Shown: in pieces, positions 1 through 8,150 of the stretch | Numbering within the stretch: position 1 is the stretch's first letter | Layout of the letters: every line of letters begins with the position of its first letter | Assembly (NCBI GenBank): GCA_963848415.1 | Contig: CAWKDN010000001.1 | Span: 310,001 to 374,000, forward strand | Reading direction: 5' to 3' | Length of the DNA: 64,000 bases | From: CAVQBC01 sp963848415 | GTDB taxonomy: Bacteria; Actinomycetota; Thermoleophilia; Solirubrobacterales; Solirubrobacteraceae | Made by a program: the position numbers and the translations under genes | Notes under the pieces: generated by a model | Told to the model about the DNA's origin: nothing | Seen by the model: the letters and a program-made list of their open reading frames with translations, nothing else | Databases searched by the model: none

Positions 1-650
1 CCCAGCAGGTTCAGGTAGACGGCCGCGACGGCGCTGCCCGCGCCGCCGGGCGGCACGTCGCTGTGCATGGCCGACCCGTAGAGCCACGCGCGCGCCCCGC
101 CGTCGCGGAAGAGCTCGCCGGCCAGGCTCTGGGCCGGCATCAGCACCAGCCGGGTGAACTCGAGCAGCGTGCGCGGCCCGAGCCGGCCGAGCAGCTCCAG
201 CGGCCCGCGCAGCGGCGGGAATCCGGAGAGCATCGTGCGCCGCACCGCGCCGAAGTGGTCGACGTAGGGGCCGGCGAACTCGCGCCAGCGCGCACCGTCG
301 CCGGGGTGCAGCGCGTCGAGGCTCGCGGCCGTCTCCTCGAGGCTGCGCGAGAGCACCGCGGCGCGGCCACCGTCGAGCGGGTGGGCCGCGCAGTAGCGCG
401 GGTGCACCCAACGCAGCCCGTGGCGCTCGAGCTCCATCGCGGCGAAGGCGGGCGACGCGGCGGCGGACGGGTAGACCGCGGAGAAGACGTCGTGGCGGAA
501 GCCGGGCAGCGTGAGCTCCTCGGTGCGCACGGCCCCGCCCGGCCGCTCGGCCGCCTCGAGCACCTGTACCGAGCGGCCCGCCGCCGCGAGCGTGATCGCG
601 GCCGCGAGGCCGTTCGGCCCGCTCCCGACGACGAGCGCGTCGATCGCCAT
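1..650 (-). CDS. FAD-dependent phytoene desaturase-like oxidoreductase, 3' part beyond window
   Basis: The ATG lies at 648-650 and the frame stays open to the window edge, so about 216 N-terminal residues are visible and the C-terminus is missing. Residues 9-14 form the GxGxxG dinucleotide fold (GSGPNG), followed by E32 and the GG pair at 38-39 that bind FAD in the amine-oxidase/phytoene-desaturase superfamily. Family members desaturate carotenoids or oxidise other lipids; the substrate cannot be told from this fragment. A generic NAD(P)/FAD oxidoreductase annotation is the safe reading. No partner gene is visible on this side. Confidence 0.8.
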   Translation of the reverse strand, partial: MAIDALVVGSGPNGLAAAITLAAAGRSVQVLEAAERPGGAVRTEELTLPGFRHDVFSAVYPSAAASPAFAAMELERHGLRWVHPRYCAAHPLDGGRAAVLSRSLEETAASLDALHPGDGARWREFAGPYVDHFGAVRRTMLSGFPPLRGPLELLGRLGPRTLLEFTRLVLMPAQSLAGELFRDGGARAWLYGSAMHSDVPPGGAGSAVAAVYLNLL

Positions 651-745
651 CAGGATGTCCTCGAGCCGGCGGGCAAGCGGCCCATGATGCCCGACGCCGC
701 CCGCTGCCACGCGCCGCGACGGGCCAGGCGTTGCTCAGCTGATGG

Positions 746-1150
746 TCATCGTTCCAGCGGCTGGTAGGACAACTGCACCACGTCGGACGGGAAGGTCCTC
801 GCGCCGATCAATCGCATCTGCACCGGCAGCTCGCCGGCGTGGAACGCCCTGACGCCGTCGCCCCAGACGATGGGATGCAGCCAGAGTCTCACCTCGTCCA
901 CGAGGCCGCGACGTGCGAGGTCGTTCGCGAGCTCACCACAGCCGTAGGAGATGAGCTGACCCGGAAGCTCTGCCTTCAGCGCCGCCACGGCCTCGGCCGC
1001 GTCGGCGCCGAGGAGTCGCGCGTTCCAGGTCAGCGGGTCCCGGCCGATAGCGAGGTGGCGTCGGGCACGAGCCGGTTCCTCGCCGTCTTCGACCCACAGC
1101 GCGGACCACCTCCGAGCCGAGTCGGGCGCGGGGAAGGACGGGTTGATCGT
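746..1150 (-). pseudogene. Dihydrofolate reductase (RibD C-terminal) family remnant
   Basis: The frame ending at 746 encodes the C-terminal half of a DHFR/RibD-C family protein: PLTWNARLL, then ISYGCGELANDL and VDEVRLWLHPIVWGDG, which match the conserved core of YyaP-like reductases. The usual N-terminal third (the MSLDG segment that opens the NADPH site) is absent, because the frame abuts the stop of the upstream VOC gene at 1153 with no start codon. Only a GTG at 986-988 could start an 80-residue product. I read it as a truncated gene; a short expressed fragment is possible but unlikely to be active. Confidence 0.6.
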
Positions 1151-1152
1151 GC

Positions 1153-1533
1153 TCAGGCGCCGGCAGGCTGAAACAGCTCGACGGGATTGCCCGCGGGATC
1201 GTCGAGCAGGATCTGGCTGCCGCCGCGCCCGGTGACGATCTCGCCGCGGAAGCTCGCCCCGGCCGCGCGCAAAGCGGTGACCTCGCGCTCCAGGTGTGAG
1301 ACCTCGAGCTGGATGCGATTCCAGCCCCCGGGCTCGGGCCTGCGGCCGTCGGGCAGCGGCTCGCCCGCTCCGCCCGCGCCGGGCTCATTGAGCAGCAACC
1401 GCAAGTCGCCGCGGGAGAGCATCGCGAAGCCGGGTCCGGGCCGCCGCTCGACCGTGAAGTCGAGCCGCTCGACGTAGAACCCAACCGCGGCGTCGACGTC
1501 GTCGACGATGTAGCGAACGCCGACCGTGGCCAT
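1153..1533 (-). CDS. VOC (glyoxalase/bleomycin-resistance) family protein
   Basis: A 126-residue single VOC domain: the N-terminal YIVDDVDAAVGFY strand-helix and the C-terminal DDPAGNPVELFQP strand are the typical ends of a metal-dependent glyoxalase-fold subunit, with a glutamate (VELF) in the usual last metal-ligand position. The start ATG (1531-1533) is preceded by a strong GGAGG ribosome site. It is divergent from a MarR regulator across an 80-bp gap carrying an inverted repeat, so it is probably controlled by that regulator. The substrate is unknown; such pairs often serve resistance or detoxification. Confidence 0.85.
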   Translation of the reverse strand: MATVGVRYIVDDVDAAVGFYVERLDFTVERRPGPGFAMLSRGDLRLLLNEPGAGGAGEPLPDGRRPEPGGWNRIQLEVSHLEREVTALRAAGASFRGEIVTGRGGSQILLDDPAGNPVELFQPAGA

Positions 1534-1567
1534 TCTGCACCTCCCTCACTAGGTAAGCTGTTCTGGA

Positions 1568-1590
1568 AACTGTTTACTACTCTAACAGTT
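1568..1590. promoter_or_regulatory. Inverted repeat, probable MarR operator
   Basis: AACTGTT at 1568-1574 and AACAGTT at 1584-1590 are perfect reverse complements separated by 9 bp. The site sits between the divergent VOC and MarR genes, the usual place for an autoregulatory MarR operator. Confidence 0.6.
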
Positions 1591-1614
1591 CAGTGGGCTC
1601 GGTACCATCACAAC

Positions 1615-2178
1615 ATGGCCGGAAACCCCACCAGCGTGCAGGCAGCCCCGGCGCAGGAGCTCAGCCGACGCGCCGGCTTCCTTCTGGTGCAGCTGGGCAC
1701 GCATCGGCATCGGCGATTCGCCGAGCGCCTTGCCCCCCTCGACCTCCACCCGCGCCACTTCGGGATGCTCAGCCAGCTCGCCGTCAACGAGGGCCAGTCT
1801 CAGCAGGCGCTGAGCAACGCGCTCGGCATTCACCGCAGCGCCATCGTCGCGCTCGTCGACGACCTCGAGCGGCGCGGGCTCGCCGAGCGCCGCCGCGACC
1901 CCACCGACCGGCGCGCCTACACGCTCTACCTGACACCCGATGGCCGCGAGCTGCTGGCCGAGCTCGAGCGCGCCGCAGACGACGACGAGGCAGAGCTGCT
2001 GACCGCCCTCGGCGCGCAAGAGCGCTCGCAGCTCATCTCGCTGCTGCAACGCGTAGCCGAGTCACAAGGCCTTGCCGCGGGCGTTCATCCCAACCTGGAA
2101 TCGCGTGTAGGCGACGACCACGCAGCCGAGGCAGACGGCAGGACTCGCCCAACAAGCACACGGCGAAGCTCCCGCTGA
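1615..2178 (+). CDS. MarR family transcriptional regulator
   Basis: A 187-residue protein with the MarR winged-helix. Recognition-helix region QQALSNALGIHRSAIVALVDDL lies at about residues 62-83 and the wing RRRDPTDRRAYTLYLT follows. The first 145 residues are typical MarR length; the last 40 are basic, low-complexity and atypical, so the natural end may have been extended by a changed stop. It is divergent from the VOC gene and shares the inverted repeat at 1568-1590. Likely a ligand-responsive repressor of itself and the VOC gene. Confidence 0.88.
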   Translation: MAGNPTSVQAAPAQELSRRAGFLLVQLGTHRHRRFAERLAPLDLHPRHFGMLSQLAVNEGQSQQALSNALGIHRSAIVALVDDLERRGLAERRRDPTDRRAYTLYLTPDGRELLAELERAADDDEAELLTALGAQERSQLISLLQRVAESQGLAAGVHPNLESRVGDDHAAEADGRTRPTSTRRSSR

Positions 2179-2206
2179 CGGATCTGCAACGTCTGGTAGT
2201 TCGCAC

Positions 2207-2449
2207 TCAGCAGTTCGCTTGCGGCATGGAGCTCCCACGCCCTGTGACCGAGCCGCTCAGCCGGCCGCGCGGCGGGTCGTGGCGCCGAGCCCCGAGCCCT
2301 CGCGCACGAAGGACGCGGAGCGCGGCTCCCGGCGCGCCCGCCGGGCACGCTGCGACCGGGACGTCCGGAGGAGGCGGCGGCGCCTGGGCACCTGCCGCCG
2401 ACGGCAGCAGCAGAGCGACGGCGACTCCGGCCAAACCCGCGACCCCCAC
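2207..2449 (-). CDS. Possible small secreted protein in an otherwise empty gap
   Basis: The 349-bp stretch 2179-2527 holds no recognisable gene on the plus strand. On the minus strand a GTG-start frame of 80 codons begins with a hydrophobic stretch (GVAVALLLPSAAGAQA) that looks like a signal peptide with an AxA cleavage site, followed by a proline run. No family is recognised, the ribosome site is weak, and GC-rich DNA often produces such frames by chance. Treat as a candidate only. Confidence 0.25.
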   Translation of the reverse strand: MGVAGLAGVAVALLLPSAAGAQAPPPPPDVPVAACPAGAPGAALRVLRARGLGARRHDPPRGRLSGSVTGRGSSMPQANC

Positions 2450-2527
2450 GACATGGCGCGAACATCCCCGCCCGGAGCCCGCCCGCGCATCTCCTGCGCA
2501 GGGCTCCGGTCTGCTACCCCTTGCCGT

Positions 2528-4222
2528 ATGACCGTGCCGCTCGACCCGACCACGCCGAAGCAGATCCGCGCAGAGGAGTTCCCCGACCTCGGCGACGAGG
2601 TGATGTACCCGCGCATGTCCGAGCGAAAGCTCGACCGGCTCCGCGAGCTGGGCGAGCGTCGCTCCTACGCGCCCGGCGAGGCGCTGTTCGTGCAGGGCCA
2701 GCGCGACGCCCCGTTCCTGGTCGTCGAGCGCGGCCGGGTGAAGGTGATGGACCGCAAGCCGGGCAAGGACGTCTGGATCGCCGAGGCCGACGCCGGCACG
2801 TTCCTGGGTGACATCGCCACCTTCACGGGCGAGCCGTCGATCGCCGAGTGCGTGGCCGACGAGCCGACCGACGTGATCGCCTTCGAGCGCCCCCAGCTGC
2901 GGGCGATGCTCGCCGCCTGGCCGGAGATGGCCGAGTTCGTCCTGCGCACGATGATGGCGCGCCGCGAGTGGCACGTCGCCAACGGCCACGGCCTGCTGCG
3001 GCTGATCGCCCCGCGCGGCTCGCGGCGGGCGTTCGAGGTGCGCGACCTGCTCGAGCGCAACCTGATGCCGGTGCGCTGGTACGACGTCGACACCGACCCG
3101 GAGAGCACGGCGATGCTCGACTGGCTGAAGATCCCGCGCGAGGAGACGCCGATCCTCGTGCGCAACACCGAGGTGCTGCGCAACCCCTCGGCCGCCCAGG
3201 TCGCCCGCGAGCTCGGCCTGCGGGCGGAGATCGACGGCGAGCGCTTCGACCTCGTCGTGCTCGGCGGCGGCCCGGCGGGCCTCGCCGCCGCGGTCTACGG
3301 CGGCTCCGAGGGGCTGCGGACGCTCGTCACCGAGCAGTGGGCGCCCGGTGGCCAGGCCGGCACGAGCACCCGGATCGAGAACTACCTCGGCTTTCCCACC
3401 GGCATCTCCGGCACCGAGCTCACGCGCAAGGCGACGTTGCAGGCCCGCCGCTTCGACGCGGTGATCTCGAGCTTCCACAGCGCGGTCGAGCTGGCGCGCG
3501 GCACCGAGGGACTCGTGCGCGTCGACCTCGACGACGGCCAGCACGCGCTCGCCCGCACCGTCGTGGTCGCCACCGGTGCGCGCTGGCGCACGCTGAACGC
3601 CGAGAACGTCGGGCGCTTCACCGACGCCGGCGTCTACCACGCCGCGATGGCGACCGACACCGAGCGCTGCCGCGGCGAGGACGTGATCGTGGTCGGCGGC
3701 GGCAACTCCGCGGGCCAGGCGGCGGTGCACCTCTCGCGCGCGGCCCGCAGTGTCCGCGTGGTCGTGCGCGGCGACGGCCTCTCCTCGACGATGTCGCACT
3801 ACCTGGTCGATCGCATCGAGTCGCGGCCGAACGTCGAGGTCATCACTCAGACCGAGATCAGCGCCGTCCACGGCAACGGCCGGCTCGAGCACGCCGACCT
3901 GCGCGAGCGTGAGAGCGGCAACGTCGAGCGCGTCGGGGTCTCGGCCCTGTTCGTGATGATCGGCGCCGACCCCTGCACCGAGGCGGTGCACTCCATGCTC
4001 GAGCTCGACGAGGCCGGCTACATCACCTGCGGCGACGGGGCGGCGGCGTGCGAGGGGCCGAACCGCTGGCCCGACGGCGACCGCCGGCCGCACATGCTCG
4101 AGACCGTCTGGCCGGGCGTCTTCGCCGCCGGCGACGTCCGCGCGGGCGCGACCAAGCGCGTGTCCGGCGCGGTCGGCGACGGCGGGCTCGCCGTCCGCTT
4201 CGCCCACGAGGTGCTGCAGTAG
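2528..4222 (+). CDS. Cyclic-nucleotide-binding domain fused to thioredoxin-reductase-like flavoprotein
   Basis: A 564-residue fusion. Residues about 30-140 form a CNMP/Crp-like sensory domain (FLVVERGRVKVMDR, GTFLGDIATF). A linker is followed by a TrxR-type flavoprotein: FAD site VLGGGPAGLAAA near 240, NAD(P)H site VVGGGNSAGQAA near 385, and the C-terminal FAAGDVRAGATKRV. The redox CxxC of true thioredoxin reductases (usually CATC) is replaced by AMAT, so dithiol chemistry is not expected. This layout is known in actinobacteria. The ATG at 2528 is chosen because upstream sequence is low-complexity. The next gene follows after 5 bp, suggesting an operon. Confidence 0.85.
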   Translation: MTVPLDPTTPKQIRAEEFPDLGDEVMYPRMSERKLDRLRELGERRSYAPGEALFVQGQRDAPFLVVERGRVKVMDRKPGKDVWIAEADAGTFLGDIATFTGEPSIAECVADEPTDVIAFERPQLRAMLAAWPEMAEFVLRTMMARREWHVANGHGLLRLIAPRGSRRAFEVRDLLERNLMPVRWYDVDTDPESTAMLDWLKIPREETPILVRNTEVLRNPSAAQVARELGLRAEIDGERFDLVVLGGGPAGLAAAVYGGSEGLRTLVTEQWAPGGQAGTSTRIENYLGFPTGISGTELTRKATLQARRFDAVISSFHSAVELARGTEGLVRVDLDDGQHALARTVVVATGARWRTLNAENVGRFTDAGVYHAAMATDTERCRGEDVIVVGGGNSAGQAAVHLSRAARSVRVVVRGDGLSSTMSHYLVDRIESRPNVEVITQTEISAVHGNGRLEHADLRERESGNVERVGVSALFVMIGADPCTEAVHSMLELDEAGYITCGDGAAACEGPNRWPDGDRRPHMLETVWPGVFAAGDVRAGATKRVSGAVGDGGLAVRFAHEVLQ

Positions 4223-4227
4223 CCGCG

Positions 4228-4569
4228 ATGCCGGTCGTCGTCGCGATCGCGGACATCCACGGGATCGGCGGCCGGCGCGCCGAGCTGACCGCGTTGCTCG
4301 CGCGGACCGAGCAGATCGCCCGTGGGTTTGAGGGGTCGCGCCGGTACGCGTTCGCCGGGCGGGTGGACGCGCCCGACCGGTTCGTGCTGGTCAGCGAGTG
4401 GGAGTCGAAGGGTGCGCTCGACGCCTACCACCGCTCCGAGGCGTTCGCCCGCTACCAGTCAGATCTGCACGGCTTGCTCGCGCGGCCGAGCGAGATGACG
4501 ATCTACGCGGTCACGGAGACCGTGCGACCGGTCGCCGGCGGACCGCCCGACCCGCGCGACGCCGACTGA
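4228..4569 (+). CDS. Antibiotic biosynthesis monooxygenase (ABM) domain protein
   Basis: A 113-residue single-domain protein. IADIHGIGGRRAELTALL, then FVLVSEWESKGALDAYHRSEAF and the C-terminal strand match the dimeric ferredoxin-like ABM fold, in which the W-x-S/D-x-A-x-x-x-H segment is most conserved. Family members are cofactor-free oxygenases or quinone/heme-related enzymes; a specific substrate cannot be assigned. It starts 5 bp after the flavoprotein gene, so the two are probably cotranscribed. Confidence 0.8.
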   Translation: MPVVVAIADIHGIGGRRAELTALLARTEQIARGFEGSRRYAFAGRVDAPDRFVLVSEWESKGALDAYHRSEAFARYQSDLHGLLARPSEMTIYAVTETVRPVAGGPPDPRDAD

Positions 4570-4630
4570 GGCGACGCGCGCCCGGTGCGCCTGCCATCGC
4601 GGCCGGGCGGGACGGGATGGGCACCGGATA

Positions 4631-4642
4631 GGGAGATCTCCC
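4631..4642. promoter_or_regulatory. 12-bp perfect palindrome upstream of methyltransferase
   Basis: GGGAGATCTCCC is a perfect palindrome in the 135-bp gap before the methyltransferase gene. It could be an operator; no dedicated regulator gene adjoins it. Confidence 0.35.
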
Positions 4643-4670
4643 GATGTGCCGGCCCAGCGCCGGCGCGGAT

Positions 4671-4701
4671 GCTCCTCCCATCTCGAATCGATCGGAGGAG
4701 C
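4671..4701 (+). promoter_or_regulatory. Hairpin that would mask the methyltransferase ribosome site
   Basis: GCTCCTCC at 4671-4678 is exactly complementary to GGAGGAGC at 4694-4701, giving an 8-bp GC-rich stem with a 15-nt loop. The right arm is the Shine-Dalgarno sequence of the gene starting at 4705. Folding would hide the ribosome site, so translational control is plausible. Confidence 0.5.
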
Positions 4702-4704
4702 ACG

Positions 4705-5529
4705 ATGGCTCTCGACGTCGCAGACACAGAGCTCAAGGCCCGCCACCGCGCGATGTGGAGTCTGGGCGACTACGCGTCCATGGTGGAGACGTTCCTGCTG
4801 CCGGTCGGCCAAAGGCTCGTCGACGCCCTGCCGATCTCGGCCGGGACACGGGTGCTCGACGTCGCCGCCGGCACCGGCAACGCCTCCCTCCCCGCGGCCG
4901 CGCGCGGCGCGCGCGTGACCGCCAGCGACCTGACGCCCGCGCTGCTGGAGGCGGGCCGGCGACGCGCGGAGGCCGAGGGCCTCGAGCTCGAGTGGGCCGA
5001 GGCGGACGCCGAGGCGCTGCCGTTCGCGGACGGGTCCTTCGACGTCGTGATGTCCTCGATCGGCGTGATGTTCGCGCCCCACCATCAGCCCGCGGCCGAC
5101 GAGCTGGTGCGCGTGTGCCGCCCCGGCGGCACCGTCGGGCTGCTGTGCTGGACCCCGGAGGGCATGATCGGCGCGTTCTTCCGGGCGATGAAGCCGTTCG
5201 CGCCGCCGCCTCCCCCGGGCGCCCAGCCGCCGCCGCTGTGGGGCGGCGAGGAGCACCTGCAGGCGCTCATGGGCGGTCGCGTCGAGTTCCAGACGCTCGA
5301 GCGCGACGTGCTCGAGATCACGGCCTTCGCCCGCCCGCGCGAGTGGGGCGAGCACTTCAAGGGCTACTACGGGCCGACGATCGCCGCGCGCGCCAACGCG
5401 GCCCGCGAGGGGCGCGAGGGCGAGTTCGACGCGGCCGTGGATCAGTTCTGCGACGAGTGGAACCGCGGCGCGGCCGATCGCGCGCGCTTCGAGCAGGAGT
5501 ACCTGCTGGCGGTGGGCACCCGCGCCTGA
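4705..5529 (+). CDS. Class I SAM-dependent methyltransferase
   Basis: A 274-residue protein with a Rossmann methyltransferase core. Motif I VLDVAAGTGNASL at about residues 50-62 binds S-adenosylmethionine, followed by TASDLTPALLEAG, AEALPFADGSFDVVMSS and VRVCRPGGTVGLLCW, the UbiE/Methyltransf_11 pattern. A proline-rich insert (PPPPPG) lies near residue 168. The start ATG is preceded by GGAGGAG inside a hairpin. Small-molecule methylation is expected, substrate unknown. A LuxR-type regulator follows on the same strand after 37 bp. Confidence 0.85.
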   Translation: MALDVADTELKARHRAMWSLGDYASMVETFLLPVGQRLVDALPISAGTRVLDVAAGTGNASLPAAARGARVTASDLTPALLEAGRRRAEAEGLELEWAEADAEALPFADGSFDVVMSSIGVMFAPHHQPAADELVRVCRPGGTVGLLCWTPEGMIGAFFRAMKPFAPPPPPGAQPPPLWGGEEHLQALMGGRVEFQTLERDVLEITAFARPREWGEHFKGYYGPTIAARANAAREGREGEFDAAVDQFCDEWNRGAADRARFEQEYLLAVGTRA

Positions 5530-5566
5530 CCTGGCGCACCGGCGGCCGGGCCGGGATACTCGGCCC

Positions 5567-7210
5567 ATGGACACGGTGCCCGCTGATGCGTCCCTGACGG
5601 CCGGCATGCAGGCGATGGAGCGGGCGGACTGGGAGGCCGCCCGCACCGCCTTCGAGGCCGTGCTCGCGTCGGGCGAGTCCGCCGACGCGCGCGACGGCCT
5701 CGGCCAGGCCCTGTGGTTCCTGGGCGACGTTGCGGGCGGCGTCGCGATGCGCGAGCGAGCGTTCGCGACCTACGTCCGCGCCGGCCGCTGCGACGACGCC
5801 GCGCGGATGGCGGTGTGGGTGTCCCATCAGCACTTCATCGCGGGCCGCGCCTCGGCGGCCCGCGGCTGGCTTGCCCGCTCGGAGCGTGCGCTCGAGCAGG
5901 TCGACGGCTGTGCCGGGCACGGCTGGGTGGCGGTCGAGCGCTCGCGCCACGCGACCGGCGTGCAGGAGCAGATCACCCACGCCCGCCGCGCGATGGAGAT
6001 CGCCCATACCCACGGCGCGGACGACCTCGAGGTGTTCGCGCTCAGCCTGCTCGGTCGCGCCGAGGTCCACGCCGGGCGCCACGAGCACGGCATGGAGCTG
6101 CTCGAGGAGGCGATGGCGGCCGCGGCAGCCGGCCGCGTGCGCAACGTCCACACCCTCGCGGAGGCCTACTGCAACCTGATCGAGGCGTGCACCGGCGCCG
6201 GCGACTGGGAGCGGGCCGGCGAATGGTGCGAACTGGTCGACGACTTCGCCCGCCGCCACGAGACCGCGCCGCTGTTCGGCGCCTGCCGCACGATCCACGC
6301 CGACGTGTTGATGGCGGCGGGGCGCTGGAGCGAGGCCGAGCAGGCGCTCGAGAGCGCGCTGTCCACGCACGAGCGCTTCGTCCCGGAGATGGGCGTCGCG
6401 GCCGTCGCCCGGATGGCCGAGCTGCGCGTGCGCCAGGGCCGCGTGGCCGAGGCTCGCCGGCTCCTGACGGGTACCGCCGAGCAGCCGTCGGCGCTGCGCG
6501 CGCTCGCCATGCTCCGCCTCGCCGAGGACCGCCCGCAGGTGGCGGCCGCGCTGCTCGAGCGCGGCCTGCGGGCCACCGAGGGCGACGCCGTCCGCGCCTC
6601 CTGGCTGCTGGCCCTGCTCGTCGACGCCCGCCTGGCCGGCGGTGACCCCGATGGTGCCTCAGAGGCCGCCGGCCGGCTTACCGCGATCGCAGAGACGTCG
6701 GGCATCCGGCTCATCCGCGCCCGCGCCGAGCTCGGCGTCGCCCGCGTGGCGAACGCGACAGGCGACGCCGGCGCGGCCGACGCCGCCTATCGGGCCCTGG
6801 AGGCGTTCGGCGCGCTTGCGATGCCGCTCGGCGCCGCCGAAGCGCGGCTCGAGCTCGCCTGCGCGCTCGCCCGCGAGGCGCCGGAGGTGGCCGCCGACGA
6901 GGCGCGCGCCGCGCTCGCCGCCTTCCGCGCGCTCGGCGCGGCCCGCGCGGCGGACGTCGCCGCCGCCCTGCTGCGCGAGCTCGGCGGTGGCACCCCCGGC
7001 CGCGACCGCATCGCCGGAGCGCTCACCGCGCGCGAGACCGAGGTGCTCGACCTGATCGCGCTCGGCCTGTCCAACGCCGAGATCGCCCACACGCTCGTGA
7101 TCAGCGAGAAGACCGCCGGCCACCACGTCAGCCGCATCCTGATGAAGCTCGGCGTCCGCAACCGCACCGAGGCCGCCATGCTCGCAGGAACCGGACGTCA
7201 GTCCATGTAG
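5567..7210 (+). CDS. LuxR-family regulator with TPR-like sensory region
   Basis: A 547-residue protein. Residues 1-470 are an alanine-rich array of helical repeats of TPR/MalT type. Residues about 480-540 are a LuxR/GerE helix-turn-helix (LTARETEVLDLIALGLSNAE, then KTAGHHVSRILMKLGVRNR). No N-terminal ATPase domain is present, unlike full LAL regulators. The last residues GRQSM arise where the coding sequence runs into a 19-bp sequence that recurs at 7928-7946, so its original C-terminus may have been altered by rearrangement. Possible target: the upstream methyltransferase. Confidence 0.85.
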   Translation: MDTVPADASLTAGMQAMERADWEAARTAFEAVLASGESADARDGLGQALWFLGDVAGGVAMRERAFATYVRAGRCDDAARMAVWVSHQHFIAGRASAARGWLARSERALEQVDGCAGHGWVAVERSRHATGVQEQITHARRAMEIAHTHGADDLEVFALSLLGRAEVHAGRHEHGMELLEEAMAAAAAGRVRNVHTLAEAYCNLIEACTGAGDWERAGEWCELVDDFARRHETAPLFGACRTIHADVLMAAGRWSEAEQALESALSTHERFVPEMGVAAVARMAELRVRQGRVAEARRLLTGTAEQPSALRALAMLRLAEDRPQVAAALLERGLRATEGDAVRASWLLALLVDARLAGGDPDGASEAAGRLTAIAETSGIRLIRARAELGVARVANATGDAGAADAAYRALEAFGALAMPLGAAEARLELACALAREAPEVAADEARAALAAFRALGAARAADVAAALLRELGGGTPGRDRIAGALTARETEVLDLIALGLSNAEIAHTLVISEKTAGHHVSRILMKLGVRNRTEAAMLAGTGRQSM

Positions 7211-7215
7211 ATCCC
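7197..7215. repeat. Direct repeat copy 1 flanking the VOC block
   Basis: GTCAGTCCATGTAGATCCC recurs exactly at 7928-7946, and flanking bases remain similar (CTCGC-GG--CCGG before, GCCG-TG after). On the minus strand it encodes the last residues IYMD of a short-chain dehydrogenase. Confidence 0.7.
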
Positions 7216-7287
7216 CGCCGATGGGCATGCTCCGACCGATCAGGAATCGAGAAGCGCCGGTCGCCCCGCGTTCGTAGGGTGATCGCC

Positions 7288-7941
7288 ATGACCTCCATCG
7301 AATCCATCACCCTCGAGGTGGCCGACCCCACGGCTGCCGAGAACTTCTACAGCGCCGCCTTCGATCTGGGCGCGCGGCTGCGCGTGCGGGCCTCGGAGGC
7401 GCCGACGACCGGCTTCCGTGGGTTCACGCTGTCGCTCATCGTGTCTCAGCCCGCCGACGTCAACGCCATCGTCGGCGCGGCACTCGACGCCGGTGCCACG
7501 CCGCTGAAGCCCGCCTCGAAGTAGCTCTGGGGCTGCGGCGGCGTCGTCCAGGCCCCGGATGGCGCGATCTGGAAGGTCGCAAGCTCGGCGAAGAAGGACA
7601 CCGGCCCGGCCACGCGGCAGATCGACGACATCGTGCTCCTGTTGGGCTCCGAGGACGTGCCTGCGAGCAAGCGGTTCTACGTCGAGCACGGACTCGAGGT
7701 CGACAAGAGCTTCGGCCGCAAGTACGTCCAGTTCGCCACTCCGTCCAGTCCCGTCAAGCTCGCGCTCTACGGGCGCCGTGCCCTGGCCAAGGACGCCGGC
7801 GTCTCTCCCGAGGGCTCCGGATCACACCGCCTCATCGTCGGCAGCGATGCCGGGCCGTTCACCGACCCGGACGGATTCGCCTGGGAGGCCGAGCGGGCGG
7901 GCGTGGCGCAGCTCGCCGGCGCCGGCAGTCAGTCCATGTAG
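7288..7941 (+). pseudogene. Two-domain VOC protein interrupted by an in-frame amber codon
   Basis: The frame from ATG 7288 encodes a glyoxalase-like protein of two VOC halves, with the second half starting at IDDIVLLLGSEDV. A TAG at 7522-7524 splits it after PASK, while the reading frame continues without shift through LWGCGGVVQAPDGAIWKV to 7941. Relatives have an uninterrupted PASKSLWGYGG-like segment here, so a serine TCG to TAG change is likely. The last residues GSQSM come from the 7928-7946 repeat. It may be a pseudogene or a base-calling error; two separate halves could still be made. Confidence 0.7.
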
Positions 7942-7946
7942 ATCCC
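7928..7946. repeat. Direct repeat copy 2
   Basis: Identical 19-bp partner of 7197-7215. Here it is the genuine 3' end of the SDR remnant on the minus strand. Confidence 0.7.
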
Positions 7947-8105
7947 GCCGTTGATGCTCACGACCTCGCCCGTGATGTAGCCCGCGCGCTCGGAGGCGAG
8001 GTAGGTCACGAGCCCGGCGACCTCCGCCGGCGACGCGAAGCGCTCGAGCGGGACGCGGTCGACGAGGCCGCGGCGCGTCTCGGCCTCGTGGGCGCCGCGC
8101 AGCAT
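7929..8105 (-). pseudogene. C-terminal remnant of a short-chain dehydrogenase (SDR)
   Basis: The minus frame reads MLRGAHEAETRRGLVDRVPL, then ASPAEVAGLVTYLASERAGY and ITGEVVSINGGIYMD, the C-terminal 60 residues of a FabG-like SDR. The Rossmann GxxxGxG start and the YxxxK active site are absent and a stop codon (TGA) precedes the fragment in frame at about 8118. It is the stub of a deleted gene. Together with the duplicated repeat it shows that this locus has been rearranged. Confidence 0.7.
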
Positions 8106-8150
8106 GAGTGGGGAGCTTCACCGAGGCTCGGCGGCGGCCGACCGTCGCCG

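Noticed and set aside
2207..4207. Long minus-strand frame opposite the flavoprotein gene
   Set aside because: It has the His/Val/Ala-rich composition typical of antisense frames in GC-rich DNA and no domain; the plus strand encodes clear FAD and cNMP motifs.
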